This document shows, piece after piece, positions 43,610 to 51,652 of a stretch of 64,000 nucleotides of DNA. Source of the DNA: Streptomyces sp. NBC_01445 (GTDB lineage Bacteria; Actinomycetota; Actinomycetes; Streptomycetales; Streptomycetaceae); the NCBI RefSeq assembly GCF_035918235.1, contig NZ_CP109485.1:5394001-5458000 (forward strand). Direction: 5' to 3'. Below the pieces are notes generated by a model, which was given only the letters and a program-made list of their open reading frames with translations, searched no databases and had not been told where the DNA came from. Position numbers and translations under genes: made by a program. Position 1 is the stretch's first letter. The number at the start of each line of letters is the position of its first letter.

Positions 43610-44608
43610 ATGCTGGAGCCCGTGGGTCTCACGGCCGCCGAGGCCGAGATGTACCGCCTGCTGATCGTCGCCGAGGCGGCCTCCGCCGAGGAGATCGCCG
43701 GCCGCTCGAACCTCGGCGTCCCGGCTGCCCGGCGCCTGCTGCTCGCCCTGGAGGACAAGGGGCTGGCGTCCGCGGTGGAGGACAGTCCCGGCTGGTACTC
43801 GGCCATTCCCCCGGAGACGGCCCTCGTGCCGCGGCTGCAGCGCCAGTCCGACGCCCTGGAGCAGACCCGGGCGGCCATCCACGATCTGGTGGAGACCTAC
43901 CGCCGCAGCGCACAGGCATGGAGCGGGTGCGACGCGATCGAGATCATCAGCGGCGCGGCCGCGCTGCGGCAGCACCTGCGCCAACTTCAGGACGGCGCGC
44001 GTCACGAGATGCTGTGGTTCGTCAAGGCCCGATACCTGGCCATGCCCCCGGAGAGCAACCAGGAGGAGTACGACGCGCTGAACCGTGGCGTGCTCTACCG
44101 GGCCCTGTACGAACAGGAGTACTTCGACGACCCCAGCGCGGTGGACAACGTCGTCGCCGGGGTACGCGTCGGCGAGATCTCCCGCGCGGTGCCGCGGCTG
44201 CCGCTGCGCATGGCGATCGCCGACCGGTCGGTGGCCGTCCTGCCGCTGAACTCCGCGGACGCGCCCGGCAGCCCTCGCAGCCTCACGGCGGCGCTGGTGC
44301 GGCGGAGCAGCGTGCTGGACGCGCTCGTCGACCTGTTCGAGCACTACTGGGAGGTCGGTGCCCCGCTGCGGGTGACCGAGGAGGGCGGGATCGGCGGTGC
44401 CGGTCCCGAGGACGCGGCGTCACCGGCCGGGGAGGACCGGCACCTGCTGTCCCTGATGGTCGCCGGCATGACGGACGAGACGATCGCCGGGCAGCTGCGC
44501 GTGAGCAAGCGCACCATCCAGCGTCGCATCCAGGGCCTGATGAACCTCGCGGGCGTCGCCACGCGCATGCAGCTGGGGTGGCACGCGGCGCGCCGCGACT
44601 GGCTCTGA
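43610..44608 (+). CDS. TrmB/LuxR-type transcriptional regulator
   Basis: A 332-residue regulator. The N-terminus (about 1-65) has a TrmB-like winged helix (LTAAEAEMYRLLIVAE then LGVPAARRLLLALEDKGLAS). The C-terminus has a LuxR-type helix-turn-helix (about 270-330: LMVAGMTDETIAGQLRVSKR, TIQRRIQGLM). There is no receiver domain, so it is not a phosphorylation-driven regulator. The middle is a ligand-type domain with unknown effector. ATG at 43610 with GAGGGAAGGG upstream. It converges on the subtilase gene across a perfect hairpin; control of that gene is a natural guess. Confidence 0.85.
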   Translation: MLEPVGLTAAEAEMYRLLIVAEAASAEEIAGRSNLGVPAARRLLLALEDKGLASAVEDSPGWYSAIPPETALVPRLQRQSDALEQTRAAIHDLVETYRRSAQAWSGCDAIEIISGAAALRQHLRQLQDGARHEMLWFVKARYLAMPPESNQEEYDALNRGVLYRALYEQEYFDDPSAVDNVVAGVRVGEISRAVPRLPLRMAIADRSVAVLPLNSADAPGSPRSLTAALVRRSSVLDALVDLFEHYWEVGAPLRVTEEGGIGGAGPEDAASPAGEDRHLLSLMVAGMTDETIAGQLRVSKRTIQRRIQGLMNLAGVATRMQLGWHAARRDWL

Positions 44609-44647
44609 GCACCGCGGCCGGGGCCGTACCGCGCACCGGGCACAGCG

Positions 44648-44681
44648 GAGGGGCCCGCCGGAAGGATCCGGCGGGCCCCTC
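44648..44681. terminator. Bidirectional terminator between regulator and subtilase
   Basis: GAGGGGCCCGCCGG and CCGGCGGGCCCCTC form a perfect 14-bp stem with a 6-nt loop (AAGGAT), between two convergent genes. Confidence 0.85.
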
Positions 44682-44694
44682 GGTGCCGTCGGCG

Positions 44695-47600
44695 CTATTT
44701 CAGCAGGTAGGCCTTGATGACGGTCTGCTTGAAGGAGTTGCCCGCCGCGTCCTTGACGTACGTGCGCAGGCTGACCGATCCGCCCGCGGCGCGGCGCGGG
44801 CTGTCCACGGTCACGGTGCGGTGCGTGCCGGACCCCTTGACGGCGGTGGACTGCCACGTCCTGCCCTCGTCGTAGGAGACCTCGACGGTGACGGTGCGGA
44901 TCGGTGACTCGGCGGCGCCGACCGTGCGCTGGATCAGGACCGGGATGTCGAGGGCGCGTCCGGCCCTGGCACGGTTCCACTCGTCCAGTTCCGGCGACAT
45001 GCGCACCGCGTACAGCGGCAGCGCCTGGCGGGTCGCCGTGGTCTGCGACCGGAACTGCCACTCGGCCCGAAGCTTCGTGGAGATGGAGCTGGGAGCGCGG
45101 TCACGGTCCACCGCGAACGTCAGGCGGTAGTCGGCGGGAGTGGCGTCGGCCGGCACCTGGGCCAAGCCCCAGCTGTGGGGGACCAGTTCGCCATTGCGCC
45201 GCAGCTGCACCGTGGGCATGCCGGTCGTCGTGTCGCCCACCAGGTCGAGGTCTCCGTTGGCGGCGAACTGGAAGGCGTACCACATGTCGTCGCCCTCACG
45301 GAAGGTGTTCATCCCCTCGGGCGAGAAACCCACGGCCTGGACTCCGCCGTTCCAACGCTCCTGGACCTTGGCTCCGGCCTTGTAGCCGTGCAGGGCACTG
45401 AGATAGCTCTGCCCCGTCTTGCTCGGATCCAGGAAGCTGTTCTGGTCGAAGGCCGTCTGCCACCGCAGGCCCTCGGCCGACGAGAAGTAGTCGACGCGCC
45501 GGTTCGGAACCGGCAGTCCTTCCATCGACTGTCCGCCGAACCGGACGTTGTCGACGTACATCCAGACGATGCGGGTAGCGGTGGTGCCGGGCGCGGTGGC
45601 TGCGAACGTGGTGTTCACCGTGGCCAGTTCCGACTTGCGGGGGCGGTACCCGGGATCGGCCGGGATGGCGCCGTGCACCGGCCGGCTCAGGTAGTACACG
45701 GACGAGGGGTTCCCGCCGTCGGCGGCGAGCTCGTTCCAGACGGTGCTGACCAGGTAGGTGAACTTGGAGTCCTTGAACCGCGCCGTCGGAGTCGCGTACA
45801 CGCCCTCGATGTGGTCACTGCCGATCGCGTTCGCCATGGTGACGGAGAGCAGCTGGTCACCCAGGCTGATGGTGCCGACCTCGGCCGACGCGATGCGCGC
45901 GGTGCGGCTCGGAGCCGAGACGGTGACGGGCCTGGCCGTCCGGGCGTCGATGGTCTCCTTCTGGTCGGTGGTCATCACGGCCTTCGGCACGCCGACCACG
46001 GTGGCCTCGGTGAACGCCCCGTCGAAGAAGAAGCCGGTCACCGAGTAGGTGTCGTTCGGCAGCCGCAGCACGGTGCTGCCCTGGCCGACCAGTTCCTGCT
46101 CGTAGGTCCTGCCGTCGGCGGAGTTGACGAGCAGGTCGGCGTAGTCGGGGGCGGCGCCCGAGCGGCCCTTCAGGGTGATGCGGAGATCGTGCGACGGTTG
46201 CTCGAGGTCCATGCCGAAGGGAACGCGCACCGAGATCTTGCCGTCCGCGGTGGCCGCGGTCACCACACCGCTGTAGGCCACGTAGGCCGTCGTGGCCTCC
46301 GGGGTCACGGTGAACCTGACGTCCGCCGTACCGTGCGCGGGCACGGTGACGGTGTCGGCGCCGAGCTGGAACAACCCCTCGGGGGCGGGCCGGTCCAGCC
46401 TGCCGGTGCTCGCGTGCTGCGTCACGTGAAGGGTGAGGGGCTCCGCGCCGGGGTTGCGGTAGGTGATCGTCTTGGTCACCGGCGGCCGCTTGCCGTCGGT
46501 CCAGCGGACCAGCCCGAAGTCGAGTCCGGTGGGCTCGGCGGAGACCTCCTGGTCGACCGCCCGGGCGACGTCGACGCGCCCGGCGCCCTGGAAGTAGGCG
46601 CCGTGCTCCTTGGCACCGGTCGCCGAGTGCATCAGCTGGCGCTTGACCTGCTCCGGGGTCCAGTCGGGGTGCTGCTGGAACAGGATCGCGGCCGATCCGG
46701 CGACGTGCGGCGTGGCCATCGAGGTGCCGCTCATCGCCACGTAGCCGTCGTCGGCGCTGGTGCCGCCCGCCATCGCGCCGACGACGTTCACGCCGGGGGC
46801 GATGATGTCGGGCTTGAGACCGGAGTCGCCCGTGCGCGGACCGACCGAGCTGAAATCGGCGCGGTCGTCGTCGGCCTCGGAGGCACCGACGGCCAGCGCC
46901 CGGTCGGCGGAGGCGGGCGAGGAGACCTTGCTCCCCGAGCCGTTGTTGCCCGCGGCCGCCACGACCAGGGTGCCGTAGTCGCGGGTGACGGTGTCGACCA
47001 CGGCCTCGATGGCGTCGGTCTCCGGGGTGTCGATGTCGCCCAGGCTGAGGTTGATCACCTTGGCGCCGTGCTGGGCGGCCCAGGCCAGGCCCTCGACGAT
47101 GGCGGAGTCGTCGCAGTTGCCGTCCATCGTGCAGACCTTGCCGAACAGGACCTGCGCGCCGGGTGCCACGCCCTTGTACCGGCCGTCGGAGGCCGCGCCG
47201 GAACCGGCGATGGTCGAGGTCACATGGGTGCCGTGGCCGTTCAGGTCGTCGGTGTTCGGCTCTCCGGTGAAGTTCTTGGATTCGGCGACCAGGCCCTTGA
47301 GGTCCGGGTGATTCGGGTCGAACCCGGTGTCGAGCACCGCGACCTTGACCCCGTCGCCCTTGTAGCCCAGCTCCCAGGCGTGGGGGGCTCCGATGAGCGG
47401 CACCGTGCTGTCGAGCTGGACCTTGGCGTGTCCGTCCAGCCAGACCCGGCTCACGCCCGCGCCGAAGGACTTGGCACCCGCCGTGGCGGGGGCGATGCCC
47501 GCCCAGAACGCGGGGGCGTCCCTGCGGCTTTCGCTGAGCGCCGCGAAGGAGGTGCCGGATACGGGTCGGACCTCGTCGGCCCCGGCTGCGGTGAGCCGGC

Positions 47601-48093
47601 TCTTGGCGGAACTCGCGTCACCCGTGTACTGGACGATCAGCGGCAGGCTCGACCGCTCGGCGTACTTGCCCTTGACCAGGGCCGACACATTGAACAGAGC
47701 CTTGTCGAGGCGACCCGCGGCGAGCAGCGGCAGGGCGTCGGCGGGTATCACCGTCCAGTCGTGCCCCTGCTGGCGCTTGACGAACATGATGTGCTCGCGG
47801 CCCTTGGAGGGCTCGACCGAGACGCTCTGCCGCCCCGAGGCGTCCGTCTCCAGCGTGACCCGGTCGCCCGTGACGAGGGTGACCTGGTGCCGGGAGACCA
47901 TCGGCGTCCGGGCCGGGGTCGCCCTGCCCGGCGCGCCCGCGCCGCTCCGTCCGGTGTCCGGAGCGAGGTCCCGGGCCGCGGCGGGGGCGACGGTCAGTCC
48001 GGCCAGCAATGCCACGAGGGCGGCGGTGGCCGCGGCAGACCGCGACCCGGGACGCCGTACCCACGGGCGCCACCTGCTGTTCATGTCTCTCAT
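44695..48093 (-). CDS. Large secreted subtilisin-like (S8) serine protease
   Basis: Extracellular protease of 1132 residues. A signal peptide (AAATAALVALLAGLTVAPAAA) is followed by a propeptide region (about 60-225), then an S8 catalytic domain with Asp in VAVLDTGFDPNHPDL, His in LNGHGTHVTSTIAG and Ser in SGTSMATPHVAGSAA. The C-terminal half (about 520-1132) is beta-rich, with domains that look like immunoglobulin/CARDB-type accessory modules. Start ATG at 48093 or the in-frame ATG at 48084; both have weak ribosome sites. It lies between the tRNA-Ser copies, so may have come with the island. Confidence 0.93.
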   Translation of the reverse strand: MRDMNSRWRPWVRRPGSRSAAATAALVALLAGLTVAPAAARDLAPDTGRSGAGAPGRATPARTPMVSRHQVTLVTGDRVTLETDASGRQSVSVEPSKGREHIMFVKRQQGHDWTVIPADALPLLAAGRLDKALFNVSALVKGKYAERSSLPLIVQYTGDASSAKSRLTAAGADEVRPVSGTSFAALSESRRDAPAFWAGIAPATAGAKSFGAGVSRVWLDGHAKVQLDSTVPLIGAPHAWELGYKGDGVKVAVLDTGFDPNHPDLKGLVAESKNFTGEPNTDDLNGHGTHVTSTIAGSGAASDGRYKGVAPGAQVLFGKVCTMDGNCDDSAIVEGLAWAAQHGAKVINLSLGDIDTPETDAIEAVVDTVTRDYGTLVVAAAGNNGSGSKVSSPASADRALAVGASEADDDRADFSSVGPRTGDSGLKPDIIAPGVNVVGAMAGGTSADDGYVAMSGTSMATPHVAGSAAILFQQHPDWTPEQVKRQLMHSATGAKEHGAYFQGAGRVDVARAVDQEVSAEPTGLDFGLVRWTDGKRPPVTKTITYRNPGAEPLTLHVTQHASTGRLDRPAPEGLFQLGADTVTVPAHGTADVRFTVTPEATTAYVAYSGVVTAATADGKISVRVPFGMDLEQPSHDLRITLKGRSGAAPDYADLLVNSADGRTYEQELVGQGSTVLRLPNDTYSVTGFFFDGAFTEATVVGVPKAVMTTDQKETIDARTARPVTVSAPSRTARIASAEVGTISLGDQLLSVTMANAIGSDHIEGVYATPTARFKDSKFTYLVSTVWNELAADGGNPSSVYYLSRPVHGAIPADPGYRPRKSELATVNTTFAATAPGTTATRIVWMYVDNVRFGGQSMEGLPVPNRRVDYFSSAEGLRWQTAFDQNSFLDPSKTGQSYLSALHGYKAGAKVQERWNGGVQAVGFSPEGMNTFREGDDMWYAFQFAANGDLDLVGDTTTGMPTVQLRRNGELVPHSWGLAQVPADATPADYRLTFAVDRDRAPSSISTKLRAEWQFRSQTTATRQALPLYAVRMSPELDEWNRARAGRALDIPVLIQRTVGAAESPIRTVTVEVSYDEGRTWQSTAVKGSGTHRTVTVDSPRRAAGGSVSLRTYVKDAAGNSFKQTVIKAYLLK

Positions 48094-48489
48094 GGGGGGA
48101 CAGACTGGTGCCGAAAAAGGCGCAGGTCAGCACTTTCCTGTGTCCACGAGGTGCCAAGTCACCTTTACGCCAGGGCCAAATATGGGTAAAGCGTCTCAAT
48201 TACCGAGACTCCGCGGCCATCGGAACGGCCGGCTGCGCATGCGGCGGCGGATGCCGGACCGGTGTCGCGAAGCGGTGTTCGGCAGGACACTTGGGGACGG
48301 CCGGCGACCTGGATGATGGCTCTGGGCCGCGACGGCATCCTTGTCGGCCTCTAGCGCGATTTTCTTGGGAGCTCGGCTTGCCATGTCGGAAGACCTCTGT
48401 GTGGCCATCCTTTGGCCAGGACGGGCTTTCACGAGTGGAGCCAGTGGGGAAACGCCCTGGTCAACGGTGGTTCAACTGAGCTCTGTGCA
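48094..48489. other. Upstream region of the subtilase inside the island
   Basis: 396 bp with no recognised gene. A minus-strand frame of 78 codons (48196-48432; basic, with MASRAPKKIALEADKDA) has no known domain. The region must hold the subtilase promoter; it also lies where an integrase gene would be expected. Confidence 0.45.
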
Positions 48490-48548
48490 ACGCTCTTGGA
48501 AACCGTCGTGGCGCGATTCGCCGTGGGTTCACATCCCACACCCACCGC
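48490..48548 (+). repeat. Degenerate copy of the tRNA-Ser 3' half (att-like)
   Basis: Matches 43091-43149 over 59 bases without gaps; five substitutions. It starts in the anticodon stem (anticodon becomes TGG) and runs to the acceptor 3' end, the usual attB-homologous segment of tRNA-integrating elements. The 5' part of a tRNA is absent, so it is not a functional tRNA. Confidence 0.85.
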
Positions 48549-48564
48549 TTGCAGGTAGGTGTTT

Positions 48565-48598
48565 GTAAGGGGCGTTCGCCGTGGCGGGCGCCCCTTAC
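48565..48598. terminator. Hairpin beside the tRNA-Ser copy
   Basis: GTAAGGGGCG (48565-48574) and CGCCCCTTAC (48589-48598) form a perfect 10-bp stem with a 14-nt loop. It lies downstream of the Prim-Pol gene (minus strand) and just after the tRNA copy; it may be the original tRNA terminator. Confidence 0.65.
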
Positions 48599-48639
48599 GT
48601 GTGTCCTGGGGAAGCGGGTTCGCGTGCGGGCGTCCTGGC

Positions 48640-49524
48640 CTACGCCTCCGTGTCGTTGCGCCGGGTCATCCGGGCCGCCGAGGCGATCGTGGAGCGGGCC
48701 TCGTGTTCCGCGAGGCCCGTGCGGGTCGCGGCCTTCACGAGGGCGTTGGTGAGGCTGTCGCCGAGGTCGCTCTCGTAGGCGCGGCAAGCGGCCCAGAACA
48801 GGCGGGTGTTGCGCTGGCCCTCATGTGCCGCGAGCACGAACTGGACCAGGCCCTGGCCGTGTCGGCCCGCATGTGCCGGTGACGGGTGGTGCACGCGTGG
48901 CGGGGGTGTGAGCAGCCGCAGGAGCGTCGGCGGGCAGGGCGCGACAGACAGATGGGCGGTTCCTGGGACTGCGCTGTAGACGCCCTGGGCCGTGCGGGAG
49001 CCGGGGCCCACGAGATAGCCGCCCGCGCCACGGATGTCGATGCCCGGCGCGAGGCGTCCCGCCGAGTTGGGGACCACGACGTCCGGCGGTCCGGAGAGCC
49101 ACACATGACGGCCGCCGCTGGGCGTGGCCACGACGACGGTGTCCGGGATCGTGAAGAGGTGGCGCAGCGCCAGTTCGCGCAGTGCTGCCGAGGAGTCCGT
49201 ACCGGACTTGGTGTCGAGGTCGACGCCGATGAGGTGGTGTGGCGGCAGCCCGCACGCGATGCCGTAGCCGGTGGCGCGGGGCGCCGCCGCGAAGAGCTCA
49301 CGGATGCGGCCCGGGTCGGTCGTGGCGTCGTACACGCCGTGGCCGGGGCGGCCGCACTCGCCGTGGCACGGGGCCGGGTCGGGTTCGTCGCGGTGCGGGG
49401 AGCGCAGGGCGGGGAGCTTCGTGCGGGAGAGCGGGATCACGGCCAGTCCGCGCTCGGCGGCGGAGAGGGCGTGAGCGAGGGCCAGGGTCGCAAAGGGCAC
49501 TGCATGCCGGTCGGTGGTGGCCAT
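48640..49524 (-). CDS. Bifunctional DNA primase/polymerase (Prim-Pol) domain protein
   Basis: A 294-residue archaeo-eukaryotic-primase-type protein. The acidic metal motif is seen in LIGVDLDTKSGTD, followed by TPSGGRHVWLSGP and GIDIRGAGGYLVGPGS, matching the Prim-Pol core. A C-terminal helical part (about 220-294: RNTRLFWAACRAYESDLGD) resembles the helicase-associated or PriCT-type extension. Such enzymes occur in plasmids, phages and integrative elements, and also beside tRNA genes in Streptomyces. Because it is outside the tRNA repeat it may be resident or from an older insertion. ATG at 49524. Confidence 0.85.
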   Translation of the reverse strand: MATTDRHAVPFATLALAHALSAAERGLAVIPLSRTKLPALRSPHRDEPDPAPCHGECGRPGHGVYDATTDPGRIRELFAAAPRATGYGIACGLPPHHLIGVDLDTKSGTDSSAALRELALRHLFTIPDTVVVATPSGGRHVWLSGPPDVVVPNSAGRLAPGIDIRGAGGYLVGPGSRTAQGVYSAVPGTAHLSVAPCPPTLLRLLTPPPRVHHPSPAHAGRHGQGLVQFVLAAHEGQRNTRLFWAACRAYESDLGDSLTNALVKAATRTGLAEHEARSTIASAARMTRRNDTEA

Positions 49525-49855
49525 GCCTCCATGTTCGTACGAATGTTCGAGTAACGGAAGAGGGGCTCGCCCGGGTGGAGCTTATTTGCCAAAAATGTGC
49601 CGAAACGCTTCAGCCCCTGCGGCGGCTGACCTGTCCTGTGTCGATGAGGCGCAATCCGGGCTGAGCTGGGCCTTTAAGGGCGCGAAGCATGTTTATCGAC
49701 ATGTCCTCACGCTTGCGGGGGAATAGTGCCTTCCGGCCTGGTTCGACGGGGATTCGGTGGGCAATTCTGATCTCGCGACGTCGTGAGCAACGACCGAGGC
49801 GGTCGGCCAACTGCCTTGGACCAACCAGCAGTTACTGCTTCTCGGAGGAATTGAC
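49525..49855. promoter_or_regulatory. Divergent intergenic region with a 10-bp palindrome
   Basis: 331 bp without a gene. TTCGTACGAA (49534-49543) is a perfect palindrome just upstream of the Prim-Pol start, overlapping a second inverted repeat CGAATGTTCG. They could bind a repressor of the Prim-Pol gene but do not match the actinobacterial LexA box. Confidence 0.35.
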
Positions 49856-50167
49856 ATGGCACACATCCGTACCGCCCGCGTCCTCGCCGCCGTCGCCGCC
49901 CTGCCCCTCGCGGCAGCCCTCTTCTCGGGGGTGGCGATGGCCGACAACGGGTCCTTCGCGGACAACGGATCGAACGCGGGTGTGGCGACCGTGAGCGGCA
50001 GTGGTGTCGGCGGCAACAACCACGGCAACTCGTCCACCAGCCAGCAGCAGGCGGTGGGCTCCGGCGCCTCGAACCAGAACAACACGGCCCAGGTGAACGG
50101 CTCCGCGTTCACGGCCATCGACCAGTCGAACGAGAACATCGCGGTGCGCTTCACCAAGCTCTGGTGA
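49856..50167 (+). CDS. Small secreted Asn/Gln/Ser-rich protein
   Basis: A 103-residue protein with a signal peptide (VLAAVAALPLAAALFSGVAMA, cut after ADA-type site near residue 29). The mature 74-residue part is rich in Gly, Asn, Ser and Gln (GVGGNNHGNSSTSQQQAVGS, NQNNTAQVN) and without cysteine, a composition seen in surface or amyloid-forming small Streptomyces proteins. It is not a chaplin (no chaplin domain or Cys pair). GGAGGA ribosome site before the ATG at 49856. A terminator follows at 50215-50246. Confidence 0.75.
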   Translation: MAHIRTARVLAAVAALPLAAALFSGVAMADNGSFADNGSNAGVATVSGSGVGGNNHGNSSTSQQQAVGSGASNQNNTAQVNGSAFTAIDQSNENIAVRFTKLW

Positions 50168-50214
50168 CCTGCGGGCTCCTGTCGGCGGGGGCCATTCCCA
50201 GGGGTGCGTGACAT

Positions 50215-50246
50215 CTGTGCGGCGGTGCTTAGGCATCGCCGCACAG
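50215..50246 (+). terminator. Terminator of the small secreted protein gene
   Basis: CTGTGCGGCG (50215-50224) and CGCCGCACAG (50237-50246) form a perfect 10-bp stem with a 12-nt loop. Confidence 0.75.
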
Positions 50247-50292
50247 GCGTTTTCGCGCACCGAGCAGCCCTTCACGCGCGCGTGCTGATCCC

Positions 50293-50343
50293 TTGACACC
50301 CGTACCGAACCTGACGGACAGTCGTACCGAATCTGACGGTCAG
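50293..50343 (+). promoter_or_regulatory. igr-like operon promoter with two tandem operators
   Basis: A TTGACA (-35-like) hexamer at 50293-50298 is followed by CTGACGGACAG (50311-50321, one base from palindromic) and CTGACGGTCAG (50333-50343, perfect palindrome). Their centres are 22 bp apart, two helical turns, and each is preceded by ACCGAAYCTGACGG in direct repeat. This is a typical TetR-family repressor binding region overlapping the start of transcription. The regulator is not in the window. Confidence 0.6.
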
Positions 50344-50413
50344 TCAGAAAGCTTCCATCGGAAGCGGACGGTCAGAGACCCTTGTTCGTACGAGGTCCGG
50401 GAGGGCCGCCGCC

Positions 50414-51652
50414 GTGCACCTCGCCCCCACCGAGCGCCAGCATGAACTCCGCGCCGAACTGCGCGCCTACTTCCGTGAACTGATGCCGGACGGGCCGCCC
50501 GCCCACGATGATCGAACGGCCCAGCGGCGCCTGCTGCGCCGCATCGGTGCCGACGGCCTCCTCGGGCTCGGCTGGCCCGTCGAGTACGGCGGCCAAAGCC
50601 GGGGCCCCGACGAGCAGTTCGTCTTCTTCGACGAGGCGTACCGCGCGGGCGCGCCGGTCTCCATGGTGACCCTGAACACCGTCGGACCGACCCTGATCAA
50701 GTACGGGACCGAGGAGCAGAAGGCGTACTTCCTGCCGCGGATCCTCAAAGGGGAGCTGGTCTTCGCGATCGGGTACAGCGAGCCGTCGGCGGGGACCGAT
50801 CTCGCCTCGCTGCGGACGCGGGCTGTCCGGGACGGCGACGACTGGATCATCGACGGGCAGAAGGTATTCACGTCGAACGCGCAGAACGCCGACTGGATCT
50901 GGCTGGCCTGCCGCACGGACCCCGAAGCCGCCAAGCACCAGGGCATCTCGATCATTCTTGTGCCGACGCACGCCGCCGGCTTCAGCTGGACGCCCATCGA
51001 GACCGTCGGCGGGCTGACCACCACCGCCACGTACTACGACGGGATCCGCGTTCCCGCCTCGAATCTCGTCGGGGACGAGAACGGCGGCTGGGGTCTCATC
51101 ACCAATCAGCTCAACCACGAGCGGGTCGCGCTCGCCGCGATCGGGATGCAGGCGGAGGACTTCTACGCGGCGGTGCTCGAAGCGGTTCGTTCACCCGATC
51201 CGGTGACGGGGGAACGCCGGATCGACCTGCCGTGGGTGCGGTCGCGGCTGGCCGAGGTGCATGCCCGTCTGGCGGCAACGCGCCTGCTCAACTGGCGTTT
51301 GGTGGGGGACGTCGGGGCGGGGCGGCTCGCGCCGGGCGACGCGAGCGGCGTGAAATTCATGGGAACCGAATCGGCGGTCGAGGTGTACCGAATGTGTCAG
51401 GAGATCGCGGGCGACGCGGCGCTGGTTCGAGCCGGGTCGCCCGGGGCGTTCGGGGGCGGGGCCGGTGGTGACGCGGGTGCTGGGTCCGGTGGTGGTGGGT
51501 CGGGCGGTGCTGCTCGGGGCGGGACGGCGGAGGGGGAGTTGGAGCGGATGAACAGGGCGGCGCAGATCAACACGTTCGGGGGCGGCGTGAGCGAGGTGCA
51601 GCGGGAGATCGTCGCGACGATGCGGCTCGGGATGAGGAGGGGGCGGCGGTGA
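50414..51652 (+). CDS. chsE2: Acyl-CoA dehydrogenase, ChsE2/FadE29-like
   Basis: FAD-dependent acyl-CoA dehydrogenase of 412 residues. Seen: the substrate/FAD loop AIGYSEPSAGTDLASLRTRA, DGQKVFTSNAQNADW, and the probable catalytic base in NQLNHERVALA. In mycobacteria ChsE1 and ChsE2 form a heterotetramer that dehydrogenates the 3-carbon steroid side chain as a CoA thioester. A Gly/Ala-rich insertion of about 25 residues (about 355-380) precedes the C-terminal NTFGGGVSEVQREI and is not typical of the family. GTG at 50414 after GGGAGG; its stop overlaps the next start. Confidence 0.85.
   Translation: MHLAPTERQHELRAELRAYFRELMPDGPPAHDDRTAQRRLLRRIGADGLLGLGWPVEYGGQSRGPDEQFVFFDEAYRAGAPVSMVTLNTVGPTLIKYGTEEQKAYFLPRILKGELVFAIGYSEPSAGTDLASLRTRAVRDGDDWIIDGQKVFTSNAQNADWIWLACRTDPEAAKHQGISIILVPTHAAGFSWTPIETVGGLTTTATYYDGIRVPASNLVGDENGGWGLITNQLNHERVALAAIGMQAEDFYAAVLEAVRSPDPVTGERRIDLPWVRSRLAEVHARLAATRLLNWRLVGDVGAGRLAPGDASGVKFMGTESAVEVYRMCQEIAGDAALVRAGSPGAFGGGAGGDAGAGSGGGGSGGAARGGTAEGELERMNRAAQINTFGGGVSEVQREIVATMRLGMRRGRR

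Larger units (their letters stand above)
43091..48548 (+). mobile_element. Putative remnant integrative island at tRNA-Ser
   Basis: The region lies between the 3' half of tRNA-Ser (43091-43149) and an ungapped 59-nt copy of it (48490-48548, 54/59 identical). This is the layout left when a tyrosine-recombinase element integrates into a tRNA gene: one side restores the tRNA, the other keeps the displaced 3' end. Cargo is a TrmB/LuxR-type regulator and a large secreted subtilase. No integrase or excisionase is recognised, so it is probably an old, immobile insertion. The five mismatches agree with age. A decayed duplicate tRNA gene is the alternative. Confidence 0.55.

Noticed and set aside
45175..48189. 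1004-codon plus-strand frame opposite the subtilase
   Set aside because: The subtilase on the minus strand has the full catalytic triad; the opposite frame is a GC-driven shadow rich in Val/Gly/Arg.
48196..48432. Small basic ORF as excisionase
   Set aside because: No helix-turn-helix of Xis type can be made out and no ribosome site is visible; left as unassigned.
48490..48548. Second tRNA-Ser gene
   Set aside because: Only the 3' 59 nt are present, with no 5' acceptor or D-arm; kept as an att-like repeat.
49534..49560. LexA/SOS box ahead of the Prim-Pol gene
   Set aside because: The inverted repeats do not fit the actinobacterial consensus TCGAAC-N4-GTTCGA.
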